A stretch of 25,593 bases of DNA from an uncultured Trueperaceae bacterium (lineage in GTDB: Bacteria; Deinococcota; Deinococci; Deinococcales; Trueperaceae), in contig CALDPK010000176.1 in NCBI GenBank assembly GCA_937911855.1, positions 1-25,593 of the forward strand. The letters run 5' to 3'. Position numbers and translations under genes: made by a program. Numbering within the stretch: the stretch's first letter is position 1; each line of letters begins with the position of its first letter. The notes under the pieces were generated by a model that was given only the letters and a program-made list of their open reading frames with translations, was not told the origin of the DNA and searched no databases. Positions 1 through 7,208 of the stretch are shown here, in pieces.

Positions 1-260
1 ATTTCGTCGCTCGATTGCGCGTTCAGCAGGTCCGCCATAGCGCGGTGTGCATCGTCGGCGATCTTGCCCGCGCGCTCGGAGGTCGGGAAACAGCCGCCGA
101 GGTTTGCATTGGCCGTGAGCAGGCATTCGCTCATGCGATCGGCAACGCCTTGCGGGACCTGCGTGCCGGCTGGATTGTCGAAATAAACGCGAGGCTGCCC
201 GTTATCGGTGATGGATAGCGCGGGAAACAGGGCGCGAATGTCTTCGAGATGGTAGCTCAC
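1..260 (-). CDS. Cysteine desulfurase-like protein (aminotransferase class V), N-terminal fragment
   Basis: This is the first 86 codons of a gene whose remainder lies beyond the window's left edge. The reading frame from the GTG at 258-260 is open to position 1. It starts VSYHLEDIRALFPAL and carries YFDNPAGTQVP followed by ANLGGCFPTSERAG, the N-terminal signature of fold-type I PLP enzymes of the SufS-like 'cysteine desulfurase-like' subfamily. The catalytic lysine and cysteine regions are outside the window, so sulfur-mobilising activity cannot be judged, and members of this subfamily are not proven desulfurases. No good ribosome binding site precedes the GTG and no better start is visible in frame, so the start is uncertain. 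A perfect inverted repeat lies 25-56 nt upstream. Confidence 0.75.
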   Translation of the reverse strand, partial: MSYHLEDIRALFPALSITDNGQPRVYFDNPAGTQVPQGVADRMSECLLTANANLGGCFPTSERAGKIADDAHRAMADLLNAQSSDE

Positions 261-284
261 GGTGCGGAGGGTCTGAAAAGGAGT

Positions 285-316
285 CAGGTTTATTCTGCCG
301 GAGAAAAATAAACCTG
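285..316. repeat. Perfect 10-bp inverted repeat between two minus-strand genes
   Basis: CAGGTTTATT (285-294) and AATAAACCTG (307-316) are exact reverse complements separated by 12 nt. The repeat is AT-rich against a GC-rich background. It sits just before the cysteine desulfurase-like gene and just after the small gene at 346-546. It could be an operator for the former or a terminator for the latter. No clear T-run follows on the minus strand, which makes a classical intrinsic terminator less likely. Confidence 0.6.
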
Positions 317-345
317 GTCCATTTTCACACGATGCGGAGGCCGGA

Positions 346-546
346 TCACTCCGTGCCGCCCCACTTCTCCCGGTGGGCGTCCTCGGCGCGCTGGCGCACG
401 CGCGCGTGACGGTTGGTAAGCAGCAGCGTATTCGGGTCGCAGACCTGCGCCTTGATCAATCCCAGGTCACTGGCGGCATCGAACAGGCTGGGATACCAGC
501 GTTCCCAGTTCGGCAGGAGTTTCTCGACCTGTTTGCGAAGATTCAT
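346..546 (-). CDS. Small hypothetical protein, 66 aa
   Basis: The reading frame begins MNLRKQVEKLLPNWERW and ends REKWGGTE. I do not recognise the family. It is hydrophilic and probably helical, with a basic, Arg/His-rich C-terminal third (NRHARVRQRAEDAHREK). It has no signal peptide, membrane segment or metal-binding cysteine pair. The frame extends 22 codons further upstream, but that extension looks like read-through of the promoter region, so the ATG at 546 is preferred. It lies between the anti-sigma-like gene and the cysteine desulfurase-like gene on the same strand. It may belong to the left-flank genome rather than to the central block. Whether it is a real gene is uncertain. Confidence 0.45.
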   Translation of the reverse strand: MNLRKQVEKLLPNWERWYPSLFDAASDLGLIKAQVCDPNTLLLTNRHARVRQRAEDAHREKWGGTE

Positions 547-555
547 CGTAAGGAA

Positions 556-583
556 TGTATACGACCGGGACGGGGGAAACAAC
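556..583 (-). promoter_or_regulatory. Possible promoter of the small gene at 346-546
   Basis: On the minus strand, GTTGTT (578-583) is followed 16 nt later by TATACA (556-561), which ends 9 nt before the ATG at 546. The -10 match is good and the -35 match is weak. Confidence 0.25.
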
Positions 584-640
584 GACCGGGTCGGCGTGCA
601 AAACGATGCCAAAAAGGTAAACTAAGGGGTCCCCGAGGAA

Positions 641-967
641 TCAGTCCTCGAGCAGGCGCACGAAGAAAATCATCGCGCCGCCGGCCGCGAGTGCGCTCAC
701 CACCAGGGGCAACTGCGGCAGCCACTCCGCCGGCATTTCCCTGATCGGCTCCGGCACCAGGTCGAGCACTACCGGCAGCAGCGACATCAGCTCCATCGCG
801 GGCTTCGCGGCGATCAGCCCGCCGATCGCCATCGCAATCGGCAGCGTCCAGCGCCGGATCCACACGCGACGCCGGATGCGCCGCACGACGCGCTCGCTGA
901 AGCCGTCGTCGCGGATCGTCCCGGACCGAAACAGCGCCTCGAGCTTCATGTCCTCACGGTCTTTCAT
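641..967 (-). CDS. Two-helix membrane protein, putative anti-sigma factor
   Basis: This is a 108-residue protein (MKDREDMKLEAL...). It has a charged cytoplasmic N-terminus with an Arg-rich stretch (RVVRRIRRRVWIRR), then a hydrophobic helix around residues 40-60 and a second near the C-terminus (PLVVSALAAGGAMIFF). It starts 4 nt after the stop codon of the sigma-factor segment on the same strand. ECF sigma factors are typically followed by such a small membrane anti-sigma gene, and the role is inferred from that pairing. There is no zinc-binding HxxxCxxC anti-sigma motif, so it would be an atypical or short type. An upstream ATG at 1000 overlaps the sigma gene and cannot be excluded. Confidence 0.55.
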   Translation of the reverse strand: MKDREDMKLEALFRSGTIRDDGFSERVVRRIRRRVWIRRWTLPIAMAIGGLIAAKPAMELMSLLPVVLDLVPEPIREMPAEWLPQLPLVVSALAAGGAMIFFVRLLED

Positions 968-971
968 ACGC

Positions 972-2729
972 TCAGCCAGTTTGATGATGTTCGATGTCAA
1001 AACGTTCCCTGATCTTTTCCTTGCCGCGGTAAATGATGGATTTCACAGTGCCCACGGGCAGGCTCAAAGCGTCGCCGATCTCCCGGTGCGACAGGCCGAA
1101 AGCGTAAGACATTATCATTGCCACCCGCTCGTCCTCTGCAAGCACCGAGAGCAGCCGGTCGAGATCGCCGATCTCGTCGCGGATGCCAGGCGCCGCCTCG
1201 CCGGCGCCGGCATCTGCGTGCACCGATTCCAGGATTTCCCGGTAACGCGAGGAGCGGCGCTTCGACTGCAGGAAGGTCGTGTACGCGACCTTCAGAAGCC
1301 AACCGATGAACGTGCCCTTTCCGGAGAACGTGTGCAGGCGATTCCAGGCATGCACGAAAGTGTCCTGCGACAGGTCGTCCGCCAGGTCGATGCCTTCGGT
1401 CATGCTCGGGGTCAGCAGCACAGTCGCGTCCGGGCTGGTCACGTGCTGGAACAGCGCTGCGTCACGCCCGCTGCTGTCGAAGTGGGTGACCAGCCGCCCG
1501 CGCGCGTGCAGGGGCAGGTTCTGCTGCAGGTACGAAGCTATGCGGTACGAGTGGGCGTGGATCACACCCTTTTCGGTCGGGTGCTCCTCCATGATGCGCT
1601 CCACAGCCTTTGCAAGCAGCGGCAGGTCGCGGTCCAGGTGGTTGCGGGTCAGGCGGGCCGAGGGCCGCAGGCGGATGGGCCTGTTCTGCACCGGGAAGTC
1701 CGACGGGACGGAGATGATCTCGGCGTCTGCCCTGTCGATGCCCAGGCTCTTCAGGTACGTGTCCGCGTCGAGGATGGTGGCTGACAGCATCAGCACCCGC
1801 TCGCCGAACCTGAACAGGTACTCGTTCGCCAGCGCGGCGACGCGTACCGGTTTGAACGCCACGGCCTGGCCGTCCCGGCGGCGGCTGCGTTCCACCACCC
1901 AGTCGACAGCGCCGTCGTCGAACGAGGCGAGCACTTCCTGCAGGCGCCTGCCCACTGATTCCAGCCACTGGCGAGACTTGAGCCAGGCGAGTGACAGCTC
2001 GCTGGCGAGCGGGGCTGCGCGGATCGATTCTTCGAGTTCCACGGCCCGTTTGCCGAGCAGCGGCACGAGCTCCTCGGCCCAGTCGAACCACATGTGGTCT
2101 TCGGCGAAGGCCGGCAGGCGCGCTTCCACACCGGCGCTGGCGAGCAGGTCATCGCTTATCGACACCTGGGCGAAGGACATCAGTGCAGCTTCGGCGTTGT
2201 GCGCTTCGTCCAGCACCAGCAGTTCGCGTTCGCCGAAGCCGCCGGAGTAGTTCAGTTCCGCCAGGTAGTAGGCGTAGTTCATGGTGGTGTTGCTGGCGGC
2301 GATGGCCACGTCCTTGGCCGTGAAGTACGGGCAATCCTCGCATTCGGGCAGTTTCCTGCCGGCAAGGCATGGTGCCGCGGCCGCGTGGGTGGGCGCAATC
2401 AGGCACGGGTAGTTGGCCCGACCTTTCATCAGCGCCAGGTCGGGGAAGTCGGTGACGTACTGGTCCTGCAGCAGCTTCTGAGCGGTGACGATGTAAGCGC
2501 TGCCGCTTTCCCGGGCGAGCGTCACGGCGATGCCTGATTTGCCTGATCCGGTCGGTGCTTCTATGACCACGAACCGCTTGCCGTCAGCAAACGCCTGCCG
2601 GGCGGCCTCGATCGCTTCGCGCTGTCCAGGACGGTATTCGCGGTATGGGAAACTGACTGCTGACACTGACAGCAGGCTATCACGCTCAAGCCCGGTTCCA
2701 GGGAAAGCAGAACCGGAGTCAAAGCTCAT
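972..2729 (-). CDS. Hybrid ORF: Fe-S DinG/XPD-like helicase N-terminal part joined to ECF sigma factor C-terminal part
   Basis: Residues 1 to about 452 are a superfamily 2 helicase of the DinG/XPD type. They contain Walker A APTGSGKS (residues 58-65), four cysteines at 109, 121, 130 and 133 suited to an Fe-S cluster, the DEAH box LVLDEAH (171-177), and motif TEGIDL. The helicase stops there, without the C-terminal motif VI (QxxGRxxR) needed for ATP hydrolysis. From DDLSQDTFVHAW the frame continues as an ECF sigma-70 factor: region 2 from mid-2.2 (TFIGWLLKVAY) and region 4 with a helix-turn-helix (LSHREIGDALSLPVGTVKSIIYRGKEKI). The sigma part lacks its own start and region 2.1. I prefer the ATG at 2729, with GGAG 8 nt upstream. 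The frame also runs back to 2792, but that is inside a tRNA gene. The product is probably an assembly chimera rather than one protein. Confidence 0.75.
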   Translation of the reverse strand: MSFDSGSAFPGTGLERDSLLSVSAVSFPYREYRPGQREAIEAARQAFADGKRFVVIEAPTGSGKSGIAVTLARESGSAYIVTAQKLLQDQYVTDFPDLALMKGRANYPCLIAPTHAAAAPCLAGRKLPECEDCPYFTAKDVAIAASNTTMNYAYYLAELNYSGGFGERELLVLDEAHNAEAALMSFAQVSISDDLLASAGVEARLPAFAEDHMWFDWAEELVPLLGKRAVELEESIRAAPLASELSLAWLKSRQWLESVGRRLQEVLASFDDGAVDWVVERSRRRDGQAVAFKPVRVAALANEYLFRFGERVLMLSATILDADTYLKSLGIDRADAEIISVPSDFPVQNRPIRLRPSARLTRNHLDRDLPLLAKAVERIMEEHPTEKGVIHAHSYRIASYLQQNLPLHARGRLVTHFDSSGRDAALFQHVTSPDATVLLTPSMTEGIDLADDLSQDTFVHAWNRLHTFSGKGTFIGWLLKVAYTTFLQSKRRSSRYREILESVHADAGAGEAAPGIRDEIGDLDRLLSVLAEDERVAMIMSYAFGLSHREIGDALSLPVGTVKSIIYRGKEKIRERFDIEHHQTG

Positions 2730-2748
2730 TGCCTTGACTCCGGTCATC

Positions 2749-2835
2749 TGGTGCCGAGGACGGGACTTGAACCCGTACAGCCTTGCGGCCACTAGCCCCT
2801 CAAGCTAGCGCGTCTACCAATTCCGCCACCTCGGC
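2749..2835 (-). tRNA. tRNA-Leu (anticodon GAG)
   Basis: The acceptor stem GCCGAGG pairs with CCTCGGC, and CCA is encoded (2749-2751). The D arm is GGTAGACGC. The anticodon stem CTAGC/GCTAG encloses the loop TTGAGGG, giving anticodon GAG. A long variable arm (class II) and the T arm GGGTTCAAGTCCC follow. It is complete at 87 nt and reads CTC/CTT codons. The helicase reading frame begins just downstream on the same strand. Confidence 0.97.
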
Positions 2836-2930
2836 AGGAAGCTTGGACGCAAAGGAAATGATACTTCCTTTCCTGGCAGTCCGTCAACTGGAACTGAGTG
2901 TGCGCGACCGCTCCGGCCAGCCCGGCGGTT

Positions 2931-2936
2931 TATCAT
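2931..2936 (+). promoter_or_regulatory. -10 box for leaderless trmH
   Basis: TATCAT ends 6 nt before the GTG start at 2943, which would place the transcription start at or next to the start codon. No Shine-Dalgarno sequence and no convincing -35 box are visible. Confidence 0.5.
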
Positions 2937-2942
2937 CCTGAA

Positions 2943-3590
2943 GTGACGAGGGAACGAGCAGAAAAAGTAAGGCGCGTATTGAGCCACCGCCAGACGGACC
3001 TGACGGTCCTGGCTGAGAACGTCTACAAGCCGCACAACCTGTCAGCGATCCTGCGGAGCTGCGACGCGGTGGGCATCGGCACCGTCCACGCGGTCAACCC
3101 GACGGGCGGCGTGCCCACCTACAACGACACCAGCGCCAGCGCCCACAAGTGGGTGGAGCTGATGGTTCACCCGGACATCAACCAGGCTGTGGACGTTCTC
3201 AGGGAGGGCGGCACGCAGATCCTGGCGGCGCACCTGTCCGACCGGGCGGTGGACTTCCGCGAGGCCGACTACACCAGGCCGACGGTCGTCATTCTGGGCA
3301 ACGAGAAGGACGGGGTAAGCCAGCGCGCCGCCGGACTGGCCGACGGGCACATCATCATCCCGATGCTGGGGATGGTGCAGTCGCTCAACGTGTCCGTTGC
3401 TGCAGCAGTGATCCTGTTCGAGGCACAGCGCCAGCGGCGGGAAGCCGGCATGTACGAGCAGCCCCAAATGAGGAAGGCCGAGCTTGAACGCCTGGCCTTC
3501 GAGTGGTTGCACCCTCGTGAAGCGCGCATATTGCGCGACCGTGGTGCAGCCTATCCGGACGTGCTTACGCCCATACCGGATTCCGACTGA
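2943..3590 (+). CDS. trmH: tRNA (guanosine-2'-O)-methyltransferase TrmH
   Basis: This 215-residue SPOUT-family methyltransferase 2'-O-methylates a guanosine in the D-loop (Gm18 in known TrmH) using S-adenosylmethionine. It follows E. coli TrmH closely along its length: HRQTDLTVLAENVYKPHNLSA with the motif 1 region N..AI.R..DAVG, then LAAHLSDRAVDFREADYTRPT, motif 2 LGNEKDGVSQ and motif 3 IIPMLGMVQSLNVSVAAAV, which form the knotted cofactor site. The GTG at 2943 gives the same N-terminal length as E. coli TrmH. The frame extends upstream to 2898 without conserved sequence. The gene stands alone on the plus strand, apparently leaderless, between a minus-strand tRNA and a convergent cold-shock gene. 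Confidence 0.93.
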   Translation: MTRERAEKVRRVLSHRQTDLTVLAENVYKPHNLSAILRSCDAVGIGTVHAVNPTGGVPTYNDTSASAHKWVELMVHPDINQAVDVLREGGTQILAAHLSDRAVDFREADYTRPTVVILGNEKDGVSQRAAGLADGHIIIPMLGMVQSLNVSVAAAVILFEAQRQRREAGMYEQPQMRKAELERLAFEWLHPREARILRDRGAAYPDVLTPIPDSD

Positions 3591-3592
3591 TT

Positions 3593-3638
3593 GCTGAATT
3601 ATTCAGCGCAGTTTGCTGACGCACCCATTCAGGGGTGC
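3593..3638. terminator. Possible terminators between convergent trmH and csp
   Basis: Two short hairpins sit in the 63-nt gap. GCTGAA-TTA-TTCAGC (3593-3607) follows trmH and is trailed only by GTTTG. GCACCC-N6-GGGTGC (3621-3638) lies just past the csp stop. Neither has a proper T-run, so their function is uncertain. Confidence 0.35.
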
Positions 3639-3653
3639 TCGGTCATGCAGTGG

Positions 3654-3902
3654 TCAGTAGCTGTCGCGACCGCGTGAGTCGCGGGCGTCGTACGGAGCTG
3701 CGGCAGTAACTACGACGTTGCGTGCCTGCAGACCCTTCGGGCCCTGTTCGACTTCGAATTCCACTTCATCGCCTTCGTTCAGGCTCTTGTAGCCGTCCCC
3801 GCCGATTGCTGAAAAGTGGCAGAAAACGTCTCCGCCATCTTCCTGCTCAATGAAGCCGAAGCCTTTTTCGTTGCTGAACCACTTAACTCTGCCTGTTGCC
3901 AT
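3654..3902 (-). CDS. Cold-shock protein (CspA family)
   Basis: This is an 82-residue single cold-shock domain protein, an RNA/ssDNA chaperone of the OB fold. It starts MATGRVKWFSNEKGFGFI. RNP1 is KGFGFI, and RNP2 is DVFCHF, where cysteine replaces the usual valine. The domain continues with the GDEVEFEVEQGPKGLQARNV segment. The C-terminus adds about 15 residues beyond the core domain, rich in Arg, Asp and Ser (YDARDSRGRDSY). A short AGG lies about 8 nt before the ATG. A strong promoter sits about 110 nt upstream, leaving a leader of about 100 nt, as in cold-inducible csp genes whose leader folds differently with temperature. Whether this one is cold-induced or constitutive cannot be told from sequence. 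Confidence 0.95.
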   Translation of the reverse strand: MATGRVKWFSNEKGFGFIEQEDGGDVFCHFSAIGGDGYKSLNEGDEVEFEVEQGPKGLQARNVVVTAAAPYDARDSRGRDSY

Positions 3903-4011
3903 TCTTTACCTGTCTTCCCTGCTACGCAGCGCGGACATCCGCAACTACGGCCGTGTACGCGACCAGTCTGGCCGCACTACGTAACGGCTGTTTAATTTAC
4001 GCAGCACCACT

Positions 4012-4040
4012 AATGTAATGCATGAGGCCGTTAATGACAA
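4012..4040 (-). promoter_or_regulatory. Promoter of the cold-shock gene
   Basis: On the minus strand TTGTCA (4035-4040) and TACATT (4012-4017) are separated by exactly 17 nt, close to the sigma-70 consensus. Transcription would start near 4005, giving a 5' leader of about 100 nt before the ATG at 3902. Confidence 0.7.
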
Positions 4041-4050
4041 TAGCAAGGGA

Positions 4051-4977
4051 CTAGTACCGCCCGGCAATTGCCGAACGTTCGAGCGCACGCGACACCACTT
4101 CCTGCGTCAGGACCGCCAGCGCAGCGAGCGGAACGACAGGACCCAGCCCCGTTGACAGCGCGAAAGTCGTGTCCCCGTCGAATGGCGTGTGAGACGGCCG
4201 GATCGACCGTGCCAGGCCTGCATGGGCACTCACTGCCAGGCTGGCAGCTTCGGCCTTGGTGATCACGGCGTCCGTGGCCACAGCGACCAGAGTCGTGTTG
4301 TGACGGTCCGGCCAGTTGCTGAGCATGCCCGCCAGCTCTGCAGCGTCCATTCCGTGCCCCGCCAGCAGTTCACCCGTCGAAGCCCGGTAGATGTCGCCCA
4401 TCGGGTTCGCCACCGCCAGGGCACCAACCGTGAACGCCCCTGAAGGCGTGTGGATGCGCCTGGCATACGAACCGATCCCGGTGCGGCTGATCCGGTCGAA
4501 CCCCAGGTAAGCGCCGGCACTGGCGCCAGCACCCGCGCCGACCCGGCCTTCAGCTACCGCATCAGTGGCTGCTGCCGCCGCCGCCCGGTAACCGGCTTCG
4601 GAATCAGGTCTGGCACCGTCGGTCGAGACCATGAGGTCGTAGATGGCTGCGGCCGGAACGATCGGTACCCGGCCGCCCATGGTTTCGAAGCCGCGGCCGT
4701 TCTCGCTGAGCCAACGCATGACCCCGTCGGCGGCGGCCAGCCCGAAGGCGCTCCCGCCTGTGAGCAGCAGCGCGTCGATGCGCTGCATCATCTTCGCGGG
4801 ATCCAGCAGGGCGTACTCGCGGCTGGCCGGACCGCCGCCCAGCGCGATTCCACTGGCCGTCAGGCCTTCTTCAGGACCCATGATCACGGTGCTGCCGGTA
4901 CGCCCGCCCGGGTGGGTAAAGTGACCGACCCTGATGCCGGGCACCAGGGTCAGAGTTCCTTCATTGATGTCGTGCAC
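4051..4977 (-). CDS. P1-family (S58/DmpA-type) aminopeptidase
   Basis: This 308-residue N-terminal nucleophile hydrolase belongs to the DmpA/BapA group, whose members remove N-terminal D-, L- or beta-amino acids after self-cleavage into two subunits. Visible landmarks are VPGIRVGHFTHPGGRTGSTVI at the N-terminus, LLTGGSAFGLAAADGVMRWL, the glycine-rich VGAGAGASAG segment, and NTTLVAVATDA around residue 227. There the first threonine (T228) is the expected cleavage point and nucleophile; DmpA itself uses serine. The substrate cannot be predicted. The GTG start at 4977 is preceded by TAGACT 6 nt upstream, so the gene looks leaderless. It follows the PBP gene on the same strand by 12 nt but appears to have its own promoter inside the PBP 3' end. 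Confidence 0.88.
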   Translation of the reverse strand: MHDINEGTLTLVPGIRVGHFTHPGGRTGSTVIMGPEEGLTASGIALGGGPASREYALLDPAKMMQRIDALLLTGGSAFGLAAADGVMRWLSENGRGFETMGGRVPIVPAAAIYDLMVSTDGARPDSEAGYRAAAAAATDAVAEGRVGAGAGASAGAYLGFDRISRTGIGSYARRIHTPSGAFTVGALAVANPMGDIYRASTGELLAGHGMDAAELAGMLSNWPDRHNTTLVAVATDAVITKAEAASLAVSAHAGLARSIRPSHTPFDGDTTFALSTGLGPVVPLAALAVLTQEVVSRALERSAIAGRY

Positions 4978-4983
4978 GCGAGA

Positions 4984-4989
4984 AGTCTA
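4984..4989 (-). promoter_or_regulatory. -10 box for the leaderless P1 peptidase gene
   Basis: TAGACT on the minus strand ends 6 nt before the GTG at 4977. There is no Shine-Dalgarno sequence. The box lies just past the stop codon of the upstream PBP gene. Confidence 0.4.
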
Positions 4990-7173
4990 TCAGAGGTAGC
5001 GGTACAGCTCCTCAGGCGCAACTTCGATGTAGCGGATGAACTCTGCAGGAGTGCTGGACGACGCCGTGGTGTTGGTGCGGGTGTCGATCGCGACCTGCAC
5101 GCGCATGCTCTGCGGCGGGGTCACCGAATCGATGGTCTGGCGGCCGCCCGCCAGCATCGCCATGCGGGTACCACCGGGGCGGCCGCTGCGCAGGTCGATG
5201 TTGCGGAATTCGATGCCCTCGGGAACCGGGAAGCCCGCGGGAGCTGCCCGACCCTGCAGAGCGGTGCCGACGAAATCACGCCACACGTAGATGGGCTGAC
5301 GCGATGACGTGACAGTGTCCGTCTGACCGTTGCTCAGCACCATCGTGCCGGGGAGTTCGCGGTTGTCGTCGTAACCGACCCAGACTGCCGCGGTCATGCC
5401 GGGCGTGGAGCCCACGAACCAGAGGTCTCGGTCGTCGTTGGTAGTCCCGGTCTTGCCTGCGACCCAGCGGCCGGCCATCTCGGCCTGGCCTGCCCGCAGG
5501 CTGAAGGCACCTGAATCGATGACGTTGCCGTGAAGCATGTCCAGCATGATGTATGCAGTCTGTTCGCTCCACACCTGCGCCTGCCGCGGGGCAGCCTCAT
5601 AGACCACGTTGCCGTCTGCGTTGGTGATGCTGGTGATGAGGTGCGGTTCTACCCACACGCCGCCGTTGGCGAACGCGCCGAAGGCGGCAGCATGCTCGAC
5701 CGCGGTGGCCTCGATGACACCCAGCGCTATCGAGTAGAACGGTTCCACGTCCTGGTAGCCGAGTTCCGTGGCGCGCAGCGCAACCGCCTCGGCCCCGGCG
5801 ACCTCGAGTGTCTTGACCACGGGGATGTTGCGTGAGACGTTGAGCTGCTGACGCAGCGTCGCAGCGCCGTAGAACGAGTTGTCGTGGTTGCTGGGCTCGT
5901 AGGGTGGTGCGTTGCCCTGCCGGAACACGGTTGGTTCGTCGACGATCACGGTGGCCTGACTGAACAGGCCCTGCTCGATGGCGGTAGCTGCAACGATCGG
6001 CTTGAACGACGAGCCGGGCTGGCGGCGTGACTGCATCGCCCGGTTCAGGTCACCCGGGTCGACGCCGGGGTACAGGCGCTCGCCGACCATGGCCAGGATC
6101 TCGCCCGTCTCCGGGTCGATGCCGGCGATGGACAGCTGGGCTCCTTCAGGAATCTCGGCGCGCAGCGACGCTTCGTTCGCAGCAGTCTGCGCCTGCACGT
6201 CGATGCTGGTGTGCACTTCGAAGCCGCCCTGGCCGAACACGGCCTCCTGCCCGAACCTGTCCGTCAGCCAGTTGCGTACGGCCAGCATCACGTGCCTTGA
6301 CAGCGAGCTGGTGACGGTAGTGCGGATGACGACTTCCTCGTTGGTGCGGACCGCGTCCAGAAGGTTGCCCTGGGCGTCGTACTCGATTTCCCAGCCGCGT
6401 GGCTCCAGGTGTTCAAGCCAGGCGTCGCGCGCCAGTTCCTCGCTGATCGTGCCGTTCGCGACCATGCTGTCCAGTACGAGCCGCATGCTGGCACGCGTGC
6501 CGGCGAAATCGTCGTGCCGCCTGTTGGGGCTGGGGATGAGCCGGGCCAGGTACAGGCCTTCGGCGAGTGAAAGTTCGATCGGGTCCTTGTCGAAGTAAGC
6601 TTGGGCTGCAGACCGGATGCCGTACACGTTCCCGCCCCAGAAGACGACGTTGATGTAGCGCTGGAGGATTTCAGCCTTGGTCAGGCGCCGCTCCAGTTCG
6701 ATGGCCAGCATGAGTTCCTTGGCCTTGCGTTCCAGCGAGCGTTCGCTGCGAACGTCGGTCAGCAGCGTGTTCTTGATCACCTGGGTGGTGATTGTGGAAC
6801 CGCCGCGGTCAGCGTCACCGAAAAACTCCGAGTAGGTGGCCTGTGCCAGCGCCGGCAGGTCGAAGCCGTAATGCTCGAAAAACTCGTCGTCCTCGTACGA
6901 GACGATTGCCATGAGTGCCGCCGGGGACACCTCTTCGAGTGTCACGGGGATGCGGTTGGTGAGCTCGCGGCCCTCACCGGCTGCAGGCAGAATCTCGCCT
7001 ATCAGGGTGCCGTCGCGCGCGTACACGCGCGAAGTTGCGGAGTAGCCCAGGACGTCCAGTTCACTCAGGTCCGGCAGTTCCCCCGCCCATTTGAAGGCCG
7101 ATGCGCCCAGCAGTGCCACGACCGAGAGGATGCCGGTCAGCACGGTGAGGAAGATGCCCTTGACGATGGTCAC
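4990..7173 (-). CDS. Class A penicillin-binding protein (bifunctional transglycosylase/transpeptidase)
   Basis: This 727-residue membrane-anchored cell-wall polymerase has one N-terminal signal anchor (residues about 5-25) and then a GT51 glycosyltransferase domain (about 60-240). The GT51 motifs are YEDDEFFEHYGFD, with catalytic Glu94; GGSTITTQ, with T in place of the usual first Q; and a RKAKELMLAIELE helix. The transpeptidase domain (about 340-640) has SSFK with active-site Ser388, SRN (447-449) and KTG (574-576), so both activities should be intact. The C-terminal tail of about 80 residues is Thr/Ser-rich. It polymerises and crosslinks peptidoglycan outside the membrane. The GTG start follows a TAAAAT box by 6 nt, again a leaderless arrangement. 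It is similar to PBP1A/PBP1B/PbpC-type enzymes, and the exact subtype is not resolved. Confidence 0.95.
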   Translation of the reverse strand: MTIVKGIFLTVLTGILSVVALLGASAFKWAGELPDLSELDVLGYSATSRVYARDGTLIGEILPAAGEGRELTNRIPVTLEEVSPAALMAIVSYEDDEFFEHYGFDLPALAQATYSEFFGDADRGGSTITTQVIKNTLLTDVRSERSLERKAKELMLAIELERRLTKAEILQRYINVVFWGGNVYGIRSAAQAYFDKDPIELSLAEGLYLARLIPSPNRRHDDFAGTRASMRLVLDSMVANGTISEELARDAWLEHLEPRGWEIEYDAQGNLLDAVRTNEEVVIRTTVTSSLSRHVMLAVRNWLTDRFGQEAVFGQGGFEVHTSIDVQAQTAANEASLRAEIPEGAQLSIAGIDPETGEILAMVGERLYPGVDPGDLNRAMQSRRQPGSSFKPIVAATAIEQGLFSQATVIVDEPTVFRQGNAPPYEPSNHDNSFYGAATLRQQLNVSRNIPVVKTLEVAGAEAVALRATELGYQDVEPFYSIALGVIEATAVEHAAAFGAFANGGVWVEPHLITSITNADGNVVYEAAPRQAQVWSEQTAYIMLDMLHGNVIDSGAFSLRAGQAEMAGRWVAGKTGTTNDDRDLWFVGSTPGMTAAVWVGYDDNRELPGTMVLSNGQTDTVTSSRQPIYVWRDFVGTALQGRAAPAGFPVPEGIEFRNIDLRSGRPGGTRMAMLAGGRQTIDSVTPPQSMRVQVAIDTRTNTTASSSTPAEFIRYIEVAPEELYRYL

Positions 7174-7179
7174 GCGGGC

Positions 7180-7185
7180 ATTTTA
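7180..7185 (-). promoter_or_regulatory. -10 box for the leaderless PBP gene
   Basis: TAAAAT, preceded by TGA, ends 6 nt before the GTG at 7173. No Shine-Dalgarno sequence or clear -35 box is visible. Confidence 0.5.
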
Positions 7186-7208
7186 TCAGGACTTCACACG
7201 CCGGCAGG

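Noticed and set aside
972..2792. Helicase start at 2792
   Set aside because: This start would place the first 21 codons inside the tRNA-Leu gene. The ATG at 2729 has a ribosome site and begins nearer the conserved domain.
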